DNA of 64,000 nt from Enterococcus sp. BWR-S5 (GTDB lineage: Bacteria; Bacillota; Bacilli; Lactobacillales; Enterococcaceae): positions 1 to 64,000 of the forward strand of contig NZ_JADOEQ010000013.1 of assembly GCF_016745255.1 (NCBI RefSeq), given 5' to 3'. Each line of letters opens with the position of its first letter. Position 1 is the first letter of the stretch. Below, piece by piece: positions 56,103 through 64,000 of the stretch. Both the position numbers and the translations under genes were made by a program. The notes beneath the pieces are model-generated. The model searched no databases and had not been told where the DNA came from. It saw only the letters and a list, made by a program, of their open reading frames with translations.

Positions 56103-56459
56103 TTATCCAATTTGAAAAAGTACTGAATCCTCCGCTTCAAACGCTTTACTGAAATTCAGTATCTTTTCAAAATGAGCATTTTTGTAATCCTCGTCAATCA
56201 GCTTAACAATTTCATAATCAGATAGTTCACTGAATAGCTGTCTACTGGAAATATAAAATTTTACTAGCCTCAACTTAGCATCTAACGTCATCAGTTGAGG
56301 AAGTACCTCGTAGAAGTTCTCTCCTTTAATCGTAAGAACCAGCTCGTTGGCCTGTTGACAAAGCTCTGAGGCATAGACAGTCAAGGGATTTCCGGCTTCC
56401 GAACAGTTGTCGATTTGCTTAAAATCCATAGAATTCCACAATCCGCACCATTTTTTCAC
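56103..56459 (-). CDS. Small cytoplasmic protein of unknown function
   Basis: About 118 residues, helical and acidic, with no signal peptide. It resembles small enterococcal proteins of the DUF7006 kind that I recall only vaguely, so no name is given. The start is GTG at 56459 with GGAGG 8 nt upstream; a longer frame from TTG at 56474 would place the ribosome site inside. Monocistronic between the Mga-like regulator and eno. Confidence 0.5.
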   Translation of the reverse strand: MKKWCGLWNSMDFKQIDNCSEAGNPLTVYASELCQQANELVLTIKGENFYEVLPQLMTLDAKLRLVKFYISSRQLFSELSDYEIVKLIDEDYKNAHFEKILNFSKAFEAEDSVLFQIG

Positions 56460-56629
56460 TAAAGTTCCCTCCAATTTTTCTTAGATTGCAGCTGCTTTAA
56501 GTTTTTTCTCCATTAATAGCAGCCACTCATTATTATAAAGATTTCTAGAAAAATATTTTCTAAACCTTTAAAAAGAAAAATGGAAAACCTTGGTTAGCGA
56601 TTGCCAATAGATATACTAGCTTTCACTGC

Positions 56630-56660
56630 AAAAAAACACCCCTCGGAAAATCCGAGGGGT
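56630..56660 (-). terminator. Terminator of eno
   Basis: ACCCCTCGGA with its 10-bp complement and an AAA loop; TTTTTTTG follows on the minus strand. Confidence 0.85.
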
Positions 56661-56678
56661 AAATCACTCTATAAATGA

Positions 56679-58007
<1,329 letters not shown>

Positions 58008-58123
58008 CTAAGGGGATTCCCTTAATTACGATTGTAGTTAATTTTCTGCAAGTAAGCAATGAATTTCTTCTATTTTTCGAAATAAATTCAGTTTATTGCC
58101 TATTACAGAAGAATTAGGCTAGA

Positions 58124-58879
58124 TTATTTAACTGCATCCAGCAATGCTAAGAATGAATCTGCTTCAAGACTTGCTCCGCCGACTAATGCACCGTCAACGT
58201 TTTCTTTAGCCATATATTCAGCAATGTTTTCTGGTTTTACTGAACCGCCGTATTGGATACGTACGCTTTCAGAAACTTCTTTACCGTATAATTTTTCAAC
58301 TGTTTTACGAACAACACCACAGATTTCGTCAGCGATGTTTGCGTCAGCAGATTTACCAGTTCCGATAGCCCAGATTGGTTCGTATGCAATAACAAGATTG
58401 CTTACTTGTCCATCAGTCAAGCCTTCTAATCCAGCAGTGATTTGTCCTTCAATCCATTCAGCTGTTTTACCAGCTTCATATGTTTCTAAAGATTCACCAC
58501 AACAGAAGATTGGAATCATACCGTTAGCAAAGATTGCTTTGGCTTTTTTGTTGATGTCCGCATCTGTTTCATGGAAATACTCACGACGTTCAGAGTGACC
58601 GATAATCACATAGTCCAAACCTAAGTCAGCAAGTGCTGCCGGAGAAGTTTCTCCAGTGAAGGCACCACTATTTTCCCAGTAGCAGTTTTGAGCTGAAATT
58701 TTTAATTCAGTTCCTTTAGCCGCTTCAACTAATTCTTGTAAGAACAGTGCTGGAGAACCAATCACTGAATCCACTTTATCATTAGCAGGAATTTTTGTTT
58801 TTACTGCTTCAGCAAAATCTTTCGCTTCTTTTGCAGTTTTATTCATTTTCCAGTTACCGGCGATAATTGGTTTACGCAT
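58124..58879 (-). CDS. tpiA: Triosephosphate isomerase
   Basis: The 251-residue enzyme has the N-terminal [15 protein letters not shown], catalytic His in [11 protein letters not shown], catalytic Glu in [16 protein letters not shown] and the phosphate-binding loop GALVGGASL. It interconverts dihydroxyacetone phosphate and glyceraldehyde 3-phosphate. Between pgk and eno in the glycolytic cluster. AAGGA ribosome site about 10 nt before ATG. Confidence 0.97.
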   Translation of the reverse strand: MRKPIIAGNWKMNKTAKEAKDFAEAVKTKIPANDKVDSVIGSPALFLQELVEAAKGTELKISAQNCYWENSGAFTGETSPAALADLGLDYVIIGHSERREYFHETDADINKKAKAIFANGMIPIFCCGESLETYEAGKTAEWIEGQITAGLEGLTDGQVSNLVIAYEPIWAIGTGKSADANIADEICGVVRKTVEKLYGKEVSESVRIQYGGSVKPENIAEYMAKENVDGALVGGASLEADSFLALLDAVK

Positions 58880-58932
58880 TAGAACACGTCCTTTTCTTTT
58901 ATGTTGTATCTAAATTATTACGCAAAGCTAAT

Positions 58933-59197
58933 CCGAAGTGCTCCGCTTTTATTACTATCTAGCTGTATGAGCTAGCTTTCTTCGGCAATTAGATAAAGTC
59001 TTCTAAGAATTCGAGAAATTCTTGAATACTTTCCTAAATTGCTTGAAAGCTGTTCAAGCTCATCTCGCTTTTATTACTATCTAGCTGCTCACTTCAATCT
59101 CTTCGACAAATAGATAAATGTATAGTAAAGACAAAAAGCGTCTTTATATAAATTTCCTAATTTGCTCGGAGATTACCGAAGTGCTCCGCTTTTATTA
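58933..59197. repeat. Direct repeats in the pgk-tpiA spacer
   Basis: CCGAAGTGCTCCGCTTTTATTA occurs at 58933-58954 and again at 59176-59197, where it overlaps the pgk stop. A second 22-bp pair, CGCTTTTATTACTATCTAGC (20 of the 22 bases) occurs at 58944 and 59066. The spacer therefore looks like repeated duplication of the sequence after pgk. Some of these modules can form short stems (GCGGAG/CTCCGC). Confidence 0.55.
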
Positions 59198-60388
59198 TTT
59201 ATCGTTAATCGCTGCTAGTCCTGGTAATGTTTTACCTTCTAACAATTCTAAGCTTGCGCCGCCACCTGTTGAGATGTGTGTGAATTTGTCAGCAAAGCCT
59301 AATTGGATTGCTGCTGCTGCTGAATCCCCACCACCGATGATTGTTGTTGCGCCTTCAAGGTTAGCGATTGCTTCACAAACGCCGATTGTTCCTTTAGCGA
59401 AGTTGCTCATTTCGAATACGCCCATTGGTCCGTTCCATACAACAGTTTTAGCGCCTGCTAATTCTTTTGTGAACAGTTCAATAGATTTAGGACCAATATC
59501 TAAGCCCATGTATCCTTCCGGAACAGCTTCTCCGTCAGTGACAACAGTTTCAACATCATTGCTGAATTCATTTGCACATACAGAGTCGATTGGCAATACT
59601 AATTTATCGCCAGCTTTTTCGATCAATTCTTTTGCCAAAGCAACTTTGTCTTCTTCAACTAGAGAATTTCCGATTTCGATTCCTTTTGCTTTGTAGAATG
59701 TATAAGTCATTCCGCCACCGATCAAGATTTTGTCAGCTTTTGCAATCAGGTTTTCGATAACACCAATTTTATCAGAAACTTTTGCTCCACCAAGGATAGC
59801 CACAAATGGACGTTTTGGCGCTTCAACAGCTTCACCGATAAATTGGATTTCTTTGTCCATAAGGAAGCCGGCTACAGTTGGAATACCAGTAGAAGCAATC
59901 CCTACGTTAGAAGCGTGAGCACGGTGAGCCGTACCGAACGCATCATTTACAAAAACGTCACCTAATGAAGCCCAGTATTTACCAAGCTCAGCATCATTTC
60001 CGCTTTCTTTCTTTCCATCAATATCTTCAAAACGAGTGTTTTCAAATACTAAAACATCGCCGTCTTTCATGTTGTTAACCGCTGCTTCTAATTCAGCTCC
60101 ACGAGTTTCAGGAACGAAAGTAACTGATTTACCTAGTAATTCGCTTAAGCGTTCAGCAACAGGTTTTAGTGATTTACCAGCTTTATCTTCTTCTGTTTTC
60201 ACACGACCTAAGTGAGAGAAAAGGATTGCTTTCCCACCGTTTTCGATCACGTAGTTGATTGTTGGTAATGCCGCAACAATACGATTGTCATTAGTGATGA
60301 CACCATCTTTTAATGGTACATTGAAATCCACACGAACTAATACTTTTTTGTCTTTTAAATCTACATCTTTAATTGTTTTTTTAGCCAT
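59195..60388 (-). CDS. pgk: Phosphoglycerate kinase
   Basis: The 397-residue enzyme has the N-terminal [15 protein letters not shown], substrate motif [10 protein letters not shown] and the nucleotide-binding motif GGGDSAAA. It makes ATP and 3-phosphoglycerate. GGAGG ribosome site. Preceded on its strand by a terminator and a new promoter. Confidence 0.97.
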   Translation of the reverse strand: MAKKTIKDVDLKDKKVLVRVDFNVPLKDGVITNDNRIVAALPTINYVIENGGKAILFSHLGRVKTEEDKAGKSLKPVAERLSELLGKSVTFVPETRGAELEAAVNNMKDGDVLVFENTRFEDIDGKKESGNDAELGKYWASLGDVFVNDAFGTAHRAHASNVGIASTGIPTVAGFLMDKEIQFIGEAVEAPKRPFVAILGGAKVSDKIGVIENLIAKADKILIGGGMTYTFYKAKGIEIGNSLVEEDKVALAKELIEKAGDKLVLPIDSVCANEFSNDVETVVTDGEAVPEGYMGLDIGPKSIELFTKELAGAKTVVWNGPMGVFEMSNFAKGTIGVCEAIANLEGATTIIGGGDSAAAAIQLGFADKFTHISTGGGASLELLEGKTLPGLAAINDK

Positions 60389-60458
60389 TCGTAAATTTCC
60401 CTCCTAAATAGTTGATTGCGGCAGAAAACCCTCGTAGAGAATTTCTCTGTCGCTGTTT

Positions 60459-60486
60459 ATTCTACCACTTTATGGTTATTTCATAA
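60459..60486 (-). promoter_or_regulatory. Possible promoter of pgk
   Basis: Minus strand: TG-G-TAGAAT extended -10 (60459-60464 as ATTCTA on plus) with a weak TTATGA (60481-60486) at 16 bp. It begins right after the gap terminator, suggesting a separate pgk transcript. Confidence 0.45.
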
Positions 60487-60490
60487 AAAG

Positions 60491-60522
60491 AAAAGCGGAG
60501 AAGCGCGTCGCTTCCCCGCTTA
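60491..60522 (-). terminator. Terminator between gap and pgk
   Basis: AAGCGG-A-GAAGCG and CGCTTC-C-CCGCTT arms (one mismatch) with a 3-nt loop; TTTTCTTTTT follows on the minus strand. It explains how gap can be expressed more than pgk. Confidence 0.7.
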
Positions 60523-60772
60523 TTATTTCCTGCGTACAAGAATACCTTAACTTTTCATAAACGGTGTTCCAAAAGCTGCTCACTCGGAAATAAGCTGAAA
60601 TATCTCAAAAATTGAAGAACAATTTTTAGCTATTCCTTCTTATTAACTAGCACTGTTCAAGGTAATGAACTTTTCAATTCATTTCTTTCAGTGCTACGCA
60701 TATCATTCTACTAGAAGTACTTACTTAAGTAGAACTGACATCTCAGAGCAAAACGCGTTTGTCACAACCTAA

Positions 60773-61774
60773 TTATAAATTAGCGAAGTACTCTAAAGTA
60801 CGTACCAATTGTGCAGTGTAAGACATTTCGTTGTCGTACCAAGCAACTGTTTTAACCAATTGTTTGTCGCCAACAGTCATAACTTTAGTTTGAGTAGCAT
60901 CGAATAATGAACCGAAAGTCATTCCTACGATATCAGAAGAAACGATTTGGTCAGTGTTGTAACCATAAGATTCGTTTGCTGCTTTTTCCATAACTGCATT
61001 TACTTCTTCAACAGTTACTTTTTTGTCAAGAATAGAAACTAATTCTGTTAATGAACCAGTTGCTACAGGAACACGTTGTGCAGCTCCGTCTAATTTACCG
61101 TTCAATTCTGGAATAACCAAACCGATTGCTTTAGCAGCACCAGTTGTGTTAGGAACGATGTTTTCAGCAGCAGCACGGGCACGGCGGAAGTCTCCACCAG
61201 GGTGTGGTCCGTCAAGAGTCATTTGGTCACCTGTGTAAGCGTGGATTGTAGTCATAAGACCTTCAACAACACCAAAGTTGTCTTGTAATGCTTTAGCCAT
61301 AGGAGCTAAACAGTTAGTAGTACAAGAAGCACCAGAGATAACTGTTTCTTTACCAGTTAAGATATCATGGTTTGTGTTGTAAACAACTGTTGGTACATCG
61401 TTACCACCAGGAGCAGAGATAACAACGCGTTTAGCACCAGCTTTTAAGTGTAATTCAGCTTTTTCTTTTGAAGTGAAGAAACCTGTACATTCAAGAACGA
61501 TATCTACACCTAGGTCGCCCCATGGTAATTCTTCAGGGTTACGGTTAGCAAGAACTTTAACTTCTTTACCGTTTACGTTGAAAGATCCTTCGTGAACTTC
61601 AACTGTTCCGTTGAAACGTCCTTGAGTTGTATCATATTTCAGCAAATGAGCCAACATTTTTGAGTCTGTCAAATCATTGATTGCCACTACTTCGATTCCT
61701 GCTACATCTTGGATACGACGGAATGCTAAGCGTCCGATACGTCCAAATCCATTAATACCTACTTTAACTGTCAT
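60773..61774 (-). CDS. gap: Glyceraldehyde-3-phosphate dehydrogenase
   Basis: The 333-residue enzyme has the NAD-binding [15 protein letters not shown] start (initiating at 61774 with GGAGG 9 nt upstream, rather than the 27-bp longer frame), the catalytic Cys in [13 protein letters not shown] and [15 protein letters not shown] near the end. It is the phosphorylating, NAD-type enzyme. Transcribed with cggR 39 bp upstream. Confidence 0.97.
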   Translation of the reverse strand: MTVKVGINGFGRIGRLAFRRIQDVAGIEVVAINDLTDSKMLAHLLKYDTTQGRFNGTVEVHEGSFNVNGKEVKVLANRNPEELPWGDLGVDIVLECTGFFTSKEKAELHLKAGAKRVVISAPGGNDVPTVVYNTNHDILTGKETVISGASCTTNCLAPMAKALQDNFGVVEGLMTTIHAYTGDQMTLDGPHPGGDFRRARAAAENIVPNTTGAAKAIGLVIPELNGKLDGAAQRVPVATGSLTELVSILDKKVTVEEVNAVMEKAANESYGYNTDQIVSSDIVGMTFGSLFDATQTKVMTVGDKQLVKTVAWYDNEMSYTAQLVRTLEYFANL

Positions 61775-61812
61775 TAAAGATTTCCTCCTTATGAAAATCA
61801 AAAATTTTTATT

Positions 61813-62850
61813 TTAAAGGGTTACCCCTTTTAAAATCTCATTTGCTGCGGCTTCATCTGTGATGAGCCACGTTTGTTCCGGTGCATTTTTCATATATGCG
61901 CGAATCGCTTTAGCCTTTGTCTTTCCACCAGCCAGTGCTATGACGCAGGGAATATTCTGCAAATCCTTCAATTGTAATCCGATTCGCGGAACTTTATAAA
62001 CGACTTCTCCTTGTTCATTAAAGAAGTAACCAAATGACTCTGCTACAGCATTTTTTTGCTTAAGCATAATCATCTCTTCATCAGACATTTTCCTTCGTGC
62101 AGCCATATGCAACGCTCGCCCAATACTATGAACTACCGCATTGGAATGGCTAATCAGCTCGAGAACTTCCTGTATGGAAGGTTCTTGCAGCAAAGAATCA
62201 TACGTTTCTTTGCTCAGCTGTTCCGGAATATATAGTGCGCGATGCTGTCCGCCGGTATTGTGTGCCATGACAGCACTTACCGAATTTGCTTGAACAGTAA
62301 GAGCTTCACCAATCCCGCCTCTTGCCGGAACGAAAAGGTTATGTCGTTTTTCTGATTCAAGGATGCCCATATGTTCTGCTGCCTGAGCCATTGTGGTACC
62401 GCCCATTACAGCAATAATGTTATCATCATCCGGTAGAAGCATATCTAACGAGTGTGTCAGTACTTCTCCGAATTCATCCAGAATTTTTCGTTGATTGTCA
62501 CTGTTGCCTGAAACGACAATACATCGTTGGATACCGAACAACTGGGCAATTTCAATTTCAATCTTCTGAATACCGAAAAGCAGATTCATCATCTTTTCAA
62601 GTCCTTGATAGACTTCCAAACCTTTATCAGTTAATGTCATACCACTTTTTGATGTTTTAATCAGCTGAAGTTGTTTGAGCATGTCCGTTTCGGTTCGCAA
62701 CACTCTTTCCGTCAGTCCCATACTTTCTGAGAGACTTCTTCTGCCGATTGGCTGCATCCAATAGATATTTCGTAAAATATGATATCTTTCCTGCATCACA
62801 TCAAGCATATCCGGAGCAACTGCTTCGATCATTTTCAATTCTTCAAGCAT
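61813..62850 (-). CDS. cggR: CggR, repressor of the gap operon
   Basis: The 345-residue protein has an N-terminal winged helix (RHILRNIYWMQPIGRRSLSE and GLTERVLRTETDML) and a SorC-type sugar-binding domain (CIVVSGNSDN, GGTTMAQAAEHMG, FVPARGGIGEALTVQANS, IALAGGKTKAKAI). In B. subtilis CggR binds fructose 1,6-bisphosphate and represses the gap operon. Placement immediately upstream of gap is the classical arrangement. GGAGG ribosome site. Confidence 0.95.
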   Translation of the reverse strand: MLEELKMIEAVAPDMLDVMQERYHILRNIYWMQPIGRRSLSESMGLTERVLRTETDMLKQLQLIKTSKSGMTLTDKGLEVYQGLEKMMNLLFGIQKIEIEIAQLFGIQRCIVVSGNSDNQRKILDEFGEVLTHSLDMLLPDDDNIIAVMGGTTMAQAAEHMGILESEKRHNLFVPARGGIGEALTVQANSVSAVMAHNTGGQHRALYIPEQLSKETYDSLLQEPSIQEVLELISHSNAVVHSIGRALHMAARRKMSDEEMIMLKQKNAVAESFGYFFNEQGEVVYKVPRIGLQLKDLQNIPCVIALAGGKTKAKAIRAYMKNAPEQTWLITDEAAANEILKGVTL

Positions 62851-62866
62851 GATTGACTCCTCCGTT

Positions 62867-62901
62867 GGTCATAAAACGTCCAAGTATGACTAAAAACGAC
62901 C
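62867..62901. promoter_or_regulatory. CggR-type tandem operator
   Basis: On the minus strand two direct repeats, GGTCGTTTTTAGTC and GGACGTTTTATGAC, are 20 bp apart, like the two half-sites CggR needs. Located 17-51 bp upstream of the cggR start. Not identical to the B. subtilis consensus, so binding is a prediction. Confidence 0.45.
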
Positions 62902-63130
62902 TATGAATGGTAAAAAAATAATGAAGCCTTTCTTTTTGTGGTTTTCAGTTAAAAAGACTATTTAACCTCACAAAGATAGTTTAGCAGTTTTCATAGTTCT
63001 TTTCAAGGAAAAGAACTCATTTTTTATGATTGAATATGATAAAAAGATCGCTTTTGGCTCCTCGGACATTTGAACACGATTCTATCTAATGACTTTTCTG
63101 TGTTTATCTGAAAATTATCTGCTTTTTTAC

Positions 63131-63157
63131 AGAAAAAAAGAGCACCAAAGGCTCTTT
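63131..63157 (-). terminator. Terminator of the YitT-family gene
   Basis: AAAGAGC and GCTCTTT arms with a 7-nt loop; TTTTTTTCTG follows on the minus strand. Confidence 0.75.
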
Positions 63158-63173
63158 CTCTTCTTTTCAATTG

Positions 63174-64000
63174 TTATAACTCTTCTTCATAGAACCGTCC
63201 GAGTATTTTTACATTATCAGAAATACTGACAAATGCAGATGGATCGGCTTTCTTCATCGCTGCCTCCAAGGAGGGCAGCTCAAAACGTGTAACGATTGTA
63301 ATCAATACTGTCTGCTTATCATGGTTATAAGCACCTTCTGCTTCATGGATGATTGTGATTCCACGTCGCATTTTCTTTTGAATGGCATCGATGACTGTTT
63401 CAGGATTCTTCGTGATAATCATTACCTGCATTTTCTTTTGCTTCGTATATACAGCATCTGTTACCTTACCACTGACAAAAATTGATAATGCACTATAAAA
63501 CATATATTGCCAACCAAACAAATACCCTGCAACAAATATGATTAAGGCATTAAAATAGATAGAAATTGAACCAACAGATCGTCCTGTCTTCTTACGAATA
63601 GTGATACTGAAGATATCCAAGCCGCCTGAAGAAAGTCCGTTTTTCAAAGCAAAGCCGATTCCGGCACCCATCACTCCACCCCCGAAAATAGCACAAATAA
63701 TCGGATCATCGGACAGGGTCGTTTCAGGAACTATTTGCATGAATACGGAGGTCAATACAACCGTGATAAAGGTAAAAATTGTAAATTTCTTGCCAATTTT
63801 ACGCCAAGCCAGAAAGAACAAAGGGATATTCAGTGCAAACAAGGTGATGGACACTGGAACATTAAAGCCTAATGCTCTTGTGGATAGCGTCGTTAAAATC
63901 TGCGCTAAACCAGTGATACCGCTGGAGTAGATATTCCCCGGCTGATAAAAGAAGTTCATCGCAATCGATGCTAAAATTGCATAAACAATAGATACAGATA
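63174..64000 (-). CDS. YitT-family membrane protein (partial at right edge)
   Basis: Open through the right edge; the part seen is 275 residues and covers five hydrophobic helices and the cytoplasmic DUF2179 domain (MIITKNPETVIDAIQKKMRRG, TIIHEAEGAYNHDKQTVLI). The apparent Met at 63959 sits inside the first helix (AILASIAMNFFYQPGN), so the true start lies beyond the window. YitT proteins are of unknown transport function. It ends with its own terminator upstream of cggR. Confidence 0.85.
   Translation of the reverse strand, partial: SVSIVYAILASIAMNFFYQPGNIYSSGITGLAQILTTLSTRALGFNVPVSITLFALNIPLFFLAWRKIGKKFTIFTFITVVLTSVFMQIVPETTLSDDPIICAIFGGGVMGAGIGFALKNGLSSGGLDIFSITIRKKTGRSVGSISIYFNALIIFVAGYLFGWQYMFYSALSIFVSGKVTDAVYTKQKKMQVMIITKNPETVIDAIQKKMRRGITIIHEAEGAYNHDKQTVLITIVTRFELPSLEAAMKKADPSAFVSISDNVKILGRFYEEEL

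Larger units (their letters stand above)
62851..63173. other. Regulatory region between YitT and cggR genes
   Basis: Contains the tandem operator above and a GTTAAA/TTTAAC palindrome at about 62948-62966. The cggR -10/-35 are not clear. At the YitT end is a terminator. Confidence 0.4.

Overview
The window looks like a chromosomal segment of a low-GC Gram-positive lactic acid bacterium, most likely Enterococcus or a close relative. The evidence is the glycolytic order cggR-gap-pgk-tpiA-eno, a WxL-domain surface protein next to a small signal-peptide protein, an LCP-family wall polymer ligase, an LTA-synthase-like enzyme, a Mga-type regulator, and modular intergenic palindromic repeats that resemble the EFAR repeats described in E. 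faecalis. No rRNA, tRNA, CRISPR array, prophage or intact insertion sequence is visible. The assignment rests on reading the sequence only.

Layout. 0-5 kb: WxL surface locus (minus strand) with an OmpR-type winged-helix regulator, followed by a 0.6 kb intergenic region with long inverted repeats. 5.6-11.6 kb: TtcA-like tRNA thiolase, LTA-synthase family enzyme, three-gene ABC-2 exporter. 11.7-17.5 kb: AIM24-family protein, LCP protein, small membrane proteins, GNAT enzyme, DUF975 protein with a Asp/Tyr/Gly-rich loop, LXG-like protein. 17.5-18.5 kb: a gene-free stretch containing a candidate structured ncRNA of about 275-290 nt. 18.5-28.5 kb: housekeeping and accessory genes (MazG-like hydrolase, two apparently frameshifted genes, GNAT, DUF6630-like, a WYL regulator divergent from a short UvrA-like ABC protein, serine hydrolase, AraC regulator). 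28.7-38.7 kb: maltose/maltodextrin operon malE-malF-malG-GH65 phosphorylase-two GH13 glucosidases-malR (minus strand) with recognisable MalR-like operators and cre sites. 39-44 kb: FtsX-type ABC transporter with its two-component system. 44.4-46.2 kb: DUF318 permease plus TIGR03943 protein. 47.2-56 kb: plus-strand sugar-acid/beta-glucoside locus: GntR regulator, mannonate dehydratase, cellobiose-family PTS EIIC, GH1 phospho-beta-glucosidase, 6-phosphogluconate dehydrogenase, gluconokinase, and a Mga-like regulator preceded by an overlapping 40-codon ORF. 56.6-62.9 kb: glycolytic genes. 63.2 kb to the end: YitT-family membrane protein running off the window.

How it fits together. The maltose operon imports maltodextrins by ABC transport and splits them by phosphorolysis (GH65) and hydrolysis; the two GH13 paralogs carry different residues after the nucleophile, suggesting alpha-1,6 and alpha-1,4 preference. 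The 47-54 kb locus reads as a pathway in which a PTS-imported beta-linked disaccharide containing an aldonic acid is cut to a sugar phosphate plus gluconate or mannonate, which then enter through gluconokinase/6PGDH or UxuA. A near-palindromic motif CATCAGATG sits in the uxuA promoter and in part at the gntR promoter. The most novel-looking items are the candidate ncRNA at 18.03-18.31 kb, the inverted-repeat-bounded element at 5.1-5.5 kb, the aldonate-disaccharide locus, and the small ORF overlapping the Mga-like regulator.
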